Assembly (NCBI GenBank): GCA_964203235.1
Contig: CAXNLE010000002.1
Location: 1 to 64,000 of the forward strand
DNA length: 64,000 bases
Direction of reading: 5' to 3'
Source of the DNA: BACL27 sp964203235
GTDB lineage: Bacteria; Actinomycetota; Acidimicrobiia; Acidimicrobiales; Ilumatobacteraceae
Made by a program: the position numbers and the translations under genes. The notes beneath the pieces were generated by a model. That model was not told the origin of the DNA. It searched no databases and worked only from the letters and a program-made list of their open reading frames with translations. Below, piece after piece: positions 52,653 to 61,700 of the stretch; the stretch's first letter is position 1; every line of letters starts with the position of its first letter.

Positions 52653-53630
52653 ATGAGTTGGAGTGATCAACTCAATTCAACACTAGAAACTTGGAACAAA
52701 AGATCATTCGTCGTCTCACCGGATGTTGATGGGCTCATCTGTGGCTCGATGCTTCTTGAAAAGTTTCCAAATGCGACTTGCATTGGGTCTTACGACTCCC
52801 AGCACATACTTCATTTCGATAACGCAAGCTCCAAGGAAATAAAGGAGGCACTTTGGATTGACCTGGATGTTATCCATCCTGAAATTATTTGCGTAGGACA
52901 ACATCTCATACATCTTGACAAAAATGATCTCTTGCCGCGACGTAATGCGCACTCCTTCAATCCGAATGTCTACTTCTCACAAGACCATGCGGGTTCATTC
53001 AAGGGTTCTGCCCCAGGTCGAGACAAGTATCCATTTGGAACAGCACATTTCTTGCGATGGGCACTTCAAATACCTTTACCTTCTCGCCGCTCTAGAGGGT
53101 GGTCGGTGCTCGCTCATGCAGACGGGTCGTGGAAAACTGCCGTTGATTACCAAAAGAACGCCAAAATCTGGTACCAAGACATGTTTCTGGGAGATGAGTT
53201 GATTCAGGATCTTTTGAACGGATATGCCAATGACGAAAGCTCACTGACTGAGCACATTGGCTTTGTCGACGAATTAGCGCGAATCGGAGTCAAGTCAATA
53301 AGTTCGGCAAGCAGAAATTCAAATGAACAAAATGATTGGTCTCTGGTTAGGGGATACCAGGCGCTCCCTTCAGTTGTTATTGGAAAAGAAGATGAATGGT
53401 TGGTCAAGTTTCGTAATTTATCCACTCTCATTAGTGCGCATCTCGGTCTTCGAACATTGGCGCCTCAGACAGTCACTGGTCGATTTTCGGGAAGTGTAAA
53501 AATTAAAGATCCCACTCAAATAGCACGCGGCGGGTTTGATCAATTTTGCGAAAGTGAAGAAGTTTTCAGTCACGCGATTGTCAGCAAAAAAGCGATCAGA
53601 TACACCAAGGGTCTTGTTGGTCGAGACTGA
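52653..53630 (+). CDS. DHH-like phosphoesterase-fold protein (possibly inactive)
   Basis: A 325-residue protein. FVVSPDVDGLICGSMLLE near residue 25 resembles the first DHH motif (D-x-D-G), WIDLDV near 70 resembles motif II, and EIICVGQHLIHLDKND near 78 occupies the DHH position but lacks the DHH triplet. A further acidic YFSQDHAGSF follows. The active residues are not all present, so activity is doubtful. Start ATG at 52653 fits best; the frame opens with GTG at 52638. First gene of the last island. Confidence 0.4.
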   Translation: MSWSDQLNSTLETWNKRSFVVSPDVDGLICGSMLLEKFPNATCIGSYDSQHILHFDNASSKEIKEALWIDLDVIHPEIICVGQHLIHLDKNDLLPRRNAHSFNPNVYFSQDHAGSFKGSAPGRDKYPFGTAHFLRWALQIPLPSRRSRGWSVLAHADGSWKTAVDYQKNAKIWYQDMFLGDELIQDLLNGYANDESSLTEHIGFVDELARIGVKSISSASRNSNEQNDWSLVRGYQALPSVVIGKEDEWLVKFRNLSTLISAHLGLRTLAPQTVTGRFSGSVKIKDPTQIARGGFDQFCESEEVFSHAIVSKKAIRYTKGLVGRD

Positions 53631-53777
53631 CAAGCAGATTTGTAACTATTAAGTGGAATTTGGCAAATTATCTGTTTTGTTGGTACGCAGACAACACATG
53701 AAACATAATTCATATCCAATCCTCGTCAGACGAGAGTCGATCCGAAATCACAAGATGTGAAGTCCAATGAACGAGAA

Positions 53778-53972
53778 TTAGTAAAAGCAATCCCCGATTA
53801 CACACTCCAGTGTTACAAAAGTAAAATTTGTGTTACGCAAGTTTGCAAAAGACAAATTAGTGAAAGATGAAAGAGCGCTTGTCAAGTTCGCGTTCGATAA
53901 GTCCTCACGCGACAGATCTGCGTTCGAGAGATCTTCGCACGAGAAGTCTGCGCCTATCTCAATTTTTTTCAT
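53778..53972 (-). CDS. small pentapeptide-repeat protein, 64 aa
   Basis: Starts MKKIEIGADFSCEDLSNADL and continues SREDLSNANL, FTNLSFANL, then RNTNFTFVT. About eight degenerate pentapeptides. A TAGGTGG Shine-Dalgarno 6 bases before ATG supports real translation. It stands alone between the DHH-like and Fe-S genes, and could be a fragment of a longer protein. Confidence 0.55.
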   Translation of the reverse strand: MKKIEIGADFSCEDLSNADLSREDLSNANLTSALSSFTNLSFANLRNTNFTFVTLECVIGDCFY

Positions 53973-54061
53973 TAACTTCCACCTAAAAGGTACGCCGATC
54001 GAGCACTAATCTTCACGAATCGTTGTCAGCAAGTGTGAATCAAGAACAAAAATCTGAATAT

Positions 54062-55306
54062 CTATGTGTAGCAAGATTTCAAATTTACTTTCGTACTGTC
54101 CGTATTGGCTTGACAAGTCGTTGCCAAATCACACGCGGTGCATTTGGGACTATCATCAGTACACACTGTGCCGCCTAAACCCATTAGTTGGTCATCTATC
54201 TCAACGGGCGTTATGAAAGTGCCAAGTTCTTTGTTCATTGACTTACAAAGAATTCCAATGACATCCTGAGGACCAAACCTTGGGGTTTTTCCCGACCCTC
54301 CCTGACTTATCCACTCTTCTGATAACCAATCGATTGGAAGTCCCTTGCTCACCGTTGCTTTTCGACGAAAATCCATAACCTGGAGGAACCAGCGCCCATG
54401 AGGGATCTCCCCGCTCTTTAATTTAGGACGAGCCTGATTATCGTCTGGATTAAAACCAAATTGTTTCTTCTCCATCATGCGGCTCACCCCGAAAAACTCA
54501 TCCATGAAGCCAAAACGAATCATCAGTCGCCCAATTCTTTGGTCCATCGGTAGTGGTGAATCGGCCGGATGCCATGCATTTGCAATCCCTGCACCCAACC
54601 GAAATGTACCGATAGCCCACTTAGAAAACAAGTCACATGCCTTATCTCCAATGCACCAACCAAGCCCAAAAACAGGATCATTGCGGAGTCTTCGAGACAT
54701 CTGGATCGGTGTTTCACCTGTCACATTTCCAAAAACAAGTCCTGAAAGTCCTCCGTCAGTTGAGTTTGCGAGTAAAAGTGCCGGAAACAACCGCGCACTC
54801 ATGAACCAATGTGCCTGTTTGCCTCCACGTTGACCGTCAACGTTAAACAAAGTGTAAGAGTTTTTATTTCGAGTCTTACTCTTTTTCTGATCAGCCCAGA
54901 CTTGGGCTCGCTCAATTACAACCTCATCACGAACTTCAACACCCATGGATAAAACCTTGGCGTAATTGTTTACAAAGTCAGAAGTATTATGAAGCACCCG
55001 GATGTCATCTTTGTAGCATCTCTCGAACAATCTTGAGTGCCACATTTCAACACCCGTGATGTCACTGCCCTGATCAACAATTGCGCGAGATAACACATAC
55101 CGAAGCAACACTTCGCGGTTGCTTATGCCAGTACGGCTATCGGTGTGATCAAGTTCGATAGCCCAAGCATCGCTATTAAGCCTGCAGTCATCAATGTTCA
55201 AATACGCCGGAATTGCATCTAGCACTGGCAATTCTGATTGTTTGCTGAGTGCCTCAAAGACACTTTTGGTATGAGGAGCAAAAACTTTAAGATCAGACCA
55301 TGACAT
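54062..55306 (-). CDS. protein with an endonuclease III-type 4Fe-4S motif
   Basis: A 414-residue protein of no named family. The C-terminus has Cys382, Cys389, Cys392 and Cys398, spaced C-X6-C-X2-C-X5-C, exactly the FCL motif of endonuclease III/MutY. It is preceded by EIDDQLMGLGG, like a glycosylase helix. An obvious helix-hairpin-helix GPD region is not seen. The upstream part has FNVDGQRGGKQAHWFMSARL, GTFRLGAGIANAW. DNA base excision in a defence context is inferred. Divergent from the possible endonuclease at 55332. Confidence 0.55.
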   Translation of the reverse strand: MSWSDLKVFAPHTKSVFEALSKQSELPVLDAIPAYLNIDDCRLNSDAWAIELDHTDSRTGISNREVLLRYVLSRAIVDQGSDITGVEMWHSRLFERCYKDDIRVLHNTSDFVNNYAKVLSMGVEVRDEVVIERAQVWADQKKSKTRNKNSYTLFNVDGQRGGKQAHWFMSARLFPALLLANSTDGGLSGLVFGNVTGETPIQMSRRLRNDPVFGLGWCIGDKACDLFSKWAIGTFRLGAGIANAWHPADSPLPMDQRIGRLMIRFGFMDEFFGVSRMMEKKQFGFNPDDNQARPKLKSGEIPHGRWFLQVMDFRRKATVSKGLPIDWLSEEWISQGGSGKTPRFGPQDVIGILCKSMNKELGTFITPVEIDDQLMGLGGTVCTDDSPKCTACDLATTCQANTDSTKVNLKSCYT

Positions 55307-55331
55307 TCAAAAACAGTATCATGAGGAGATC

Positions 55332-56018
55332 ATGCAGCAGAATTTTGATATTCAGTTAGGCGAAGCAGAAACCCTTGTTAGCGCTGTGAGAGATTCAATT
55401 CCGACGCAGATTACCGGAAAGATCGCAATTGAAGTGATGCGTGCGGAGGGCTCTGCAAACTGGAGGCAGATGGAGTGGATCGGATTTTGGTTTGAACATG
55501 TTGTAGAAAAAAAGGTAGTTCCTAAAACTGGTGGGACGAAAGGCCCTAAGTATGGTCGCACTGAATTTGATTTTAAAAGAAACCATGTCTGGGATCTCAA
55601 GGTACATCTAGATGGGTCGCCTTGGTTAATTCTTAATGATCAAGAAGCTGTGAATGCCTGTCTAGACGATCACTCGGGGCTTGGGTATCTCATAGTTGAG
55701 GGCTCTGCTGAATTCGATACAAATGGCGAATTTAAATCTTGGCACGACACAATAAAAGGAGGATCGTCAGCATATGAAAGAAAAAGAGTACTTAGGGGCG
55801 CCCCTTCTCGCCGTCGAAAAACTAGTTTTCACCCAAATCGTGTTCTTGCAATCTGGATTCCCTCCGCAGAGGAAGCCTCCAGGGGAGTTAACGATGGTTG
55901 GCTAAAAGGCTTTCAAGAAGGTATGCGGAACTCTAATGGAAATATGAGACGATCAAAATTTCAGATTCGACTGAACACGGTGCCGGCGCAATATATTTTG
56001 GTAGACGAGAAATTCTAA
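55332..56018 (+). CDS. possible restriction endonuclease
   Basis: A 228-residue protein with NWRQMEWIGFWFEHVVEKK, then KYGRTEFDFKRNHVWDLKVH (near residue 78-97), an E...DLK pattern like PD-(D/E)XK nucleases. The C-terminus has ERKRVLRGAPSRRRKTSFHP, basic. It overlaps the convergent gene at 56015 by four bases and lies in a region with a DNA methyltransferase, so a restriction role is likely. No known R family assigned. Confidence 0.5.
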   Translation: MQQNFDIQLGEAETLVSAVRDSIPTQITGKIAIEVMRAEGSANWRQMEWIGFWFEHVVEKKVVPKTGGTKGPKYGRTEFDFKRNHVWDLKVHLDGSPWLILNDQEAVNACLDDHSGLGYLIVEGSAEFDTNGEFKSWHDTIKGGSSAYERKRVLRGAPSRRRKTSFHPNRVLAIWIPSAEEASRGVNDGWLKGFQEGMRNSNGNMRRSKFQIRLNTVPAQYILVDEKF

Positions 56019-56686
56019 AATAATGAAGATTGCTTGGTGGTTTTAGTTTTTTGTTTTCCAGGTCGAGATAGTTCGAGTCCTTCATATTCATAGCCAATTT
56101 TTTCGGCTACGGGAACAAGATCATCGTTACAATCAAGTGGCGAGTGCATCCATCTCTCAATACGATCGTCAAAGCACACAAGAAGAACCTCATCAGACCA
56201 AGTCGTCAAGGCTTGAATTCTTCTAATGGTGCGCGCTAAACCATCGCTCGCTGGAAGGTGCCATAAATTATTAGCTACATCGCGAGTGAAAACCTTGTGC
56301 GATACAGGTATCGCACTGGAATCCAAGGTTTGCTGGCTCAATAATTCATTTTGCTTGCGGCGATATGCCTTATCGCCCTCTCTTCGACAGCCAAGCCACA
56401 TCAAGGTCGATGTAGGCGCTGGATCACTCGGTCCATAAAGACGCACGGCCCCATTTCCATAGAAAAGCCAACTGTTCGTGGCTCTCTCGCTAGGTCGGCC
56501 GAGCATTGACTGAACCACTATCGATTCGACAGGAATCGAGGATCCCCAACCATTATTAACTTCCCACAAGACAAACAAACAGCGACCTGCTTGAACATCA
56601 GCCATTGCTGAGATCAAGCGTCTTTCAATTCCTAAACGATCATCATCAGTCACCACCAGCACTACACCACCGACTCGTTCTTTCAT
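56015..56686 (-). CDS. uncharacterised protein, 223 aa
   Basis: Starts MKERVGGVVLVVTDDDRLGI and reads ERRLISAMADVQAGR, with VNNGWGSSIPVESIVVQS and a Lys-rich tail GKQKTKTTKQSS. Possibly a methyltransferase-associated accessory protein; no motif recognised. It starts within the methyltransferase gene by ATGA overlap, so the two are translationally coupled and belong to one operon. Confidence 0.6.
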   Translation of the reverse strand: MKERVGGVVLVVTDDDRLGIERRLISAMADVQAGRCLFVLWEVNNGWGSSIPVESIVVQSMLGRPSERATNSWLFYGNGAVRLYGPSDPAPTSTLMWLGCRREGDKAYRRKQNELLSQQTLDSSAIPVSHKVFTRDVANNLWHLPASDGLARTIRRIQALTTWSDEVLLVCFDDRIERWMHSPLDCNDDLVPVAEKIGYEYEGLELSRPGKQKTKTTKQSSLF

Positions 56687-57627
56687 TTGCCCCCCCTACT
56701 TGCAAATCCGGCACCATGTCGGGTCTGTCCCCGACTTCGTCCTGGCGTGAAGTCATTACTGTGCACTGGGACAATTTGTAATTGGCTGGATCTCACTAAC
56801 GAGTGGCTACTAAGTCTGTTTATAGCAATGTCTACATATTTCTGAGAAATATCAAAACCAATTCCGGATCGCTGAAGATCATTAGCCGCTTTCGTAGTTG
56901 TGCCGGCACCATTAAATGGGTCCAACACCCAGTCTCCATGGTTGGTCAACATTCTAATAAAACGATGTGGTATGTCTTCAGGAAATGGGGCTGGATGATC
57001 GACCTGGCCTGGGGGCACTGGCGCGATGTCCCAAACCGGCTGCCACCACTCAGTTGGAACGCAAGAATTAGCGACTGGGGTGCCACCGGGTTTTCTTAAA
57101 ACCTGAATATGCTCAGTCATCATATTGTAGCTCCAATAATCTGGCAGTGGATGCTGGATCACAGATCCAGCCCGCTTAACTCCAGCAGTAACCTTGAACC
57201 AAACTACTGTGCGAATGAATTCCCATTTTCGAGTATCACCAGCCTCGGACGCAATCATGTCTTGGGGAAGTGGGAAATGATATCCACTATCGAGGACTGT
57301 CCCGGCATTAATAATTAAGTAGCCACCTGGTCTGAGCATTTCCCAACTCTGTGCCCAAACAGCACTCAACATTGGCAAGTAATCATTCGCATAATTGAGA
57401 TTTGCTCGAGTTCGGTAATTCAGTGTTGGGTCTTGGGCATGGGATTCGTAGTCAATTGCGTTGTGATAGGGAGGAGACGTAATCACTAGCGCTACTTTCC
57501 CAACAAGATCAGACGCCGACTCCGTCATCATCTCACATCTACCGCGTACGATTCGCGCAACTTGCGGCATTGAATTCACGATAGACGACAGTACTTCTGA
57601 GCAGACCTCAGGTTTGGTATAAAACAA
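56683..57627 (-). CDS. beta-class DNA methyltransferase (N4-cytosine or N6-adenine)
   Basis: A 314-residue amino-methyltransferase. Motif IV TSPPY is near residue 51 and the SAM motif I DPFNGAGTTTKAAN near 230, in the beta-class order (IV before I), with FDISQKYVDIAINRL following. Protects host DNA from the cognate nuclease. TTG start at 57627. Its gene sits between the Fe-S nuclease gene (57681) and the accessory gene (56015) on the same strand, so all are likely co-transcribed with the helicase. Confidence 0.87.
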   Translation of the reverse strand: MFYTKPEVCSEVLSSIVNSMPQVARIVRGRCEMMTESASDLVGKVALVITSPPYHNAIDYESHAQDPTLNYRTRANLNYANDYLPMLSAVWAQSWEMLRPGGYLIINAGTVLDSGYHFPLPQDMIASEAGDTRKWEFIRTVVWFKVTAGVKRAGSVIQHPLPDYWSYNMMTEHIQVLRKPGGTPVANSCVPTEWWQPVWDIAPVPPGQVDHPAPFPEDIPHRFIRMLTNHGDWVLDPFNGAGTTTKAANDLQRSGIGFDISQKYVDIAINRLSSHSLVRSSQLQIVPVHSNDFTPGRSRGQTRHGAGFASRGGK

Positions 57628-57680
57628 AATTTCACACGTCTATCTTGGCATAGGGGTGCAACAACGTTTAACTTACTCCC

Positions 57681-58781
57681 CTATTCAATTTGTTCCAAAA
57701 TTGTAGATACCGTATTCCAGCGCCCACGCAAAGAAGAACCCTGTTGGTATGCATTAACAATCGAAATCATGTCGCCGACAGAGGCTAAGTGCCACACATT
57801 TGAGACCCCAATCATCGCCCCAGCACCGTCAATGGGGTATTTCTGTTCAATTGTCAAAGTTCTGCTGTTACTTACTCGAGCAACTCGACCGACAATCCCC
57901 CGCGTATCGCCCCACTCCGAATTGGTGTCTGTCCAGAAAGATTCGCATACCGACTTGTAATGGCAATGTCCACACAGATCTGGGCTCGGTGTCGCCATCG
58001 AAGAATTTATTAACCCGCGCTCAACAACATCTGAGTATTTTTTTGTTACTTTTTTAAAATCTCGTAAGCATTCATTTACATCAATGTCTGAGATATGTTC
58101 TTCTAGAATCTGACCGTCGGATTTGATCACCTCAATCCTTTCCGGACTCTTTTGAGTATCAGATCTAACCAGATGTGCGTATAAAAGAAGTTGTCTGCGA
58201 TGACTCTCAGTCATTTCATTGACTTTGAAACCAGTTTTTAAATCCTGAACCACGAAACTATCATCAAAAAAAATTACCCGATCTGGCGTCCCCTTGAGAA
58301 GGAACTCTTCATCAAATATTTCGTGTTCAACCCATGGTCTATTAAAGTTTTGGCGATGCTCACCCCTGTTTCGGAATTCAATGATCTCATCAGTAATTCT
58401 CTTAATTGATCTATTTTTATTTATGGAGAAATACGGCCAATCATTAGGCATCGGAACTAATGCTGGAGCCCATGCAACTTGCATTTTGCGGAACTGAATT
58501 TCAACTTCCTCATTCCACGCCACCAATAATGTGGATGCAAGATCTTTGTCTTCTGTTATCGCAAATTCGTTTAACCAAGCACGTTCAGTCAGTCGATGAG
58601 ATGCACTTCCAAGGGCAGCGAATGTGTTTGGTTTCGCGAATTTGTGATAAGTTTCCGAATCCGAAGACAATGCAAATCTGTAAGCACATGCATGCAACCG
58701 GTTAAACGACGATGGACTCCACCAAGATGGGGTTACCGCATTAATATTCAGCCAAAAGTCCACTATTGAAGCATCGACCAC
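57681..58781 (-). CDS. PD-(D/E)XK nuclease with AddB/Cas4-type Fe-S cluster
   Basis: A 366-residue nuclease of the PDDEXK_1 group. N-terminal Cys in LHACAYRFAL near 32, catalytic GTPDRVIFFDDSFVVQDLKT near residue 180-199 and QLLLYAHLVRS, then CGHCHYKSVC near 287 (C-X2-C-X5-C), so the Fe-S arrangement matches AddB/Cas4. It overlaps the helicase gene stop by 19 bases. End processing of DNA loaded by the helicase is likely. Confidence 0.85.
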   Translation of the reverse strand: MVDASIVDFWLNINAVTPSWWSPSSFNRLHACAYRFALSSDSETYHKFAKPNTFAALGSASHRLTERAWLNEFAITEDKDLASTLLVAWNEEVEIQFRKMQVAWAPALVPMPNDWPYFSINKNRSIKRITDEIIEFRNRGEHRQNFNRPWVEHEIFDEEFLLKGTPDRVIFFDDSFVVQDLKTGFKVNEMTESHRRQLLLYAHLVRSDTQKSPERIEVIKSDGQILEEHISDIDVNECLRDFKKVTKKYSDVVERGLINSSMATPSPDLCGHCHYKSVCESFWTDTNSEWGDTRGIVGRVARVSNSRTLTIEQKYPIDGAGAMIGVSNVWHLASVGDMISIVNAYQQGSSLRGRWNTVSTILEQIE

Positions 58782-61700
58782 ATCTTGTACGGCTTAAATT
58801 CTGCTAAGTACATATCGGAAGTCTGTACATCGGCATAACCAAGAGCCAACAATTCATCGTACGCATTGGTTTGAACATCATTAAAAAACCGAGGGTCTTG
58901 ACGCCAAAGCGGATGACCAAGAATTACTACTTTTTTCTTGGCGCTACTGCCAATGGCAAAAAGCCCTGACGCCGTCTCCTCTACCACTAATGCGCCTTGT
59001 TGACTGAATGTGTTTGTGAATTGTTGAGAAACCAACGCGCCTCGATCTAGCCACCGCGACTCATTCATGGATACACCCAACGCAAGTTCTGCAAAGTCAA
59101 TACCAAGCCTCCAATTTAAGAGACCATGTATCCTTTGATTCTCGTAACTACGCAAACAATTAGGACAGCTCGATTCACAATCTGTATGCACGAGTGGATT
59201 AGAAAGCCGCGCACCGGTTACCGAAATGAGATTCTCAAGAATCCCTTTCAAAACTACTGGATCACCAATCTGAGATGCATACCCTGCACCGTTTTCCAAA
59301 ACATCTGCTATAAAAATTCTTTGCGATACACCCATGTCACTATTAAATGGCTGCAAACCTACCTTCAATTCATTTGTGTCAATCTGCAAATAGTCCTTAC
59401 ATCCACGAACCAACAACTGAGCAAACGATGTTATGGCTGCTAGACCAGCGGGTTGCACCAGAGAATTAGTTGGAAGAATTCCCCCTACTATCCCTAACCC
59501 CTGCGGTGTAAGCACTACGACGTCTGTTGTCAAAATATCCGCTATCGCATATTTGTGTGCTGGAAACTTTGGTTTATTGATGTGATGACTGATGTGCTTG
59601 AGTACTTTTTCTTCATATAATTCCTCGTCCACTACAACAATCGAATTATTGTCCCCTTTAACGCTTTGGAACAATTGACCTCGATTGTCATTCAGGGTGA
59701 CAATTTGCTTGTTCTCGAGCATTTCAATGTCGAGCGCACCCACTGTTGCTGACTTCTGATCAATTGGAACTCTTGCAAGTGAAGACAGTGAAAAACCTAC
59801 AAAAGAGTCAACGTTTGAGTCATAATCATCTGGTACATAATCTGACCTAAAACCCTTTGGCTGATACGCCGAAAATACATCCATAGGGCGACCGCATCCC
59901 GGGCACGTCTCGGAAACAACTTCATCCGGCGCAATCTCTGCTCGGCGCCCGCTCCAAATGTCTAACGCAAGTACAACACTGCAATCCTCACAACGAGAAA
60001 GCTTGAGTTCGGCACCTAGAGGATCTTTCCCAATCAATTTGCCAAGACTCTTTTCCCAATGTGCAAAGCCGACCGGGAAATTATCTTGCTTGTCTTTGAC
60101 CACCCGTCCGCCTGGCGCAAACATTGTGACTGCTTGGTCTAAAGAACGCGATGTGGCCTTGCAGTTATCGAGTGCCATTGAACCAGTTGGCTCAGATGTG
60201 TAGAGAGGTCTATCTCGAGTTGGAAACCCAAACATAGGAAGAACTCCTCCAGCGGCAACTAATTCACTTAATTCTTCATGGGACAGCAGTGGATTGCTCA
60301 TGCACTTATCGATCTTGCCCACCAACGAGGTCGTCAATTCTTTTGTTGTATCCGCAATATCACTTTGAGATATGCAAGTAAATGCTCCCAACCTCTTTAC
60401 GACCAGACAAAAACTATTAAAATTCGCTACGTCATTTAAATATGCTTCGACATTCTCACGATAGACAGGCGACCATTCCCACCTCTTTCCAAATGTGCCA
60501 TGTGTGCTCGCGCCAGTCCATCGCGGGGAAGGCGACACCGATAAGAACGCCAAACGGAGCATCTCAGCGTTAATTACCCGCTCAACGATTCTTGGTCGAT
60601 CAAGATCCAGCGATGGCTGCGGTGGAATTCCAGCCGTCATACGACCAGATTCGGCAAAATAGAAATCATCATGACTCTTGTCGCGACAGATAGTTAATGC
60701 GTAGGAGAATGATTGTCCTATGCGGCCAGCTCTACCAACTCTCTGTTGATAATTAAATCGGTTCGGCGGCATATTCGCCATGACAACAGAGCGGAGACTT
60801 CCGATATCAATACCAACTTCCATGGTCGTAGTGACCGACAAAACGTCTATTGGGGTGGTAATTGGATTTTCAAGTGGCACTTTCTTAAGCGCTTCGCCAC
60901 CGATAAACCAGCGTTGTCGATTTCGCTGCAAGGTGAGAGGTCGAGTTTGTCCAGTAAGTTCCTCTACTCGAAGTCTTGTTGGTTCATGAGACGACAACCA
61001 CCCGTAATACGTAGTCTCATCAAAGTTTGCCGGAATCTGCATGAGATGCGCTTTTTTGCATCCGGTGCAAACTCCGGCACTCCCATGTAAATGGGTTTCT
61101 GAACAATTTTGACAGCGCCAGTGATTTTCTTCGGATAGGCGGATTCTTAACGAGCTTTGCTTTGAATTTGTATTCAAAATCCAGCCGTCTATTGCACGAT
61201 TCGATCTGAGGTAATTTTCCACTTCGTCAGAGAGGTTTGAAGAACAAGACTTAACCTGACACACAGAATTAAGGTATGTAGTGACAGAGGCAGGCTTAGT
61301 ATTTCCCCCACCTGCTACCGGGCGCATTTTTGGATATCTACTTCCCGCGCCCAATAAGCGAATTACAGAATCAATTACTTCGATTGACTCAACAATCGAA
61401 AGTCCTTCGAAATGTGGGGGCTGTGTCAGTGTTGAATTTACTGTCAACCACCCAAGACCCGTAGATTCAAGACCACGACCACCGCCAGCGAAAATCGCAT
61501 CTGCAAGACTTTCAACAAGAGTTTCGCGATGATTCTTCAATTCAATCGAACAACCAGGAATGTGCACCCAGTAATCTTTTCCGTCTTCGTTTTTCTCCGA
61601 TACATAAGCCTGAAACCATGCGCTTGAACCATCTAAAAGTTTGACATATTTTTGACTAATTCCGAACGGAGGAACCCCGAGTTTAACTAAGGAAAAAAGA

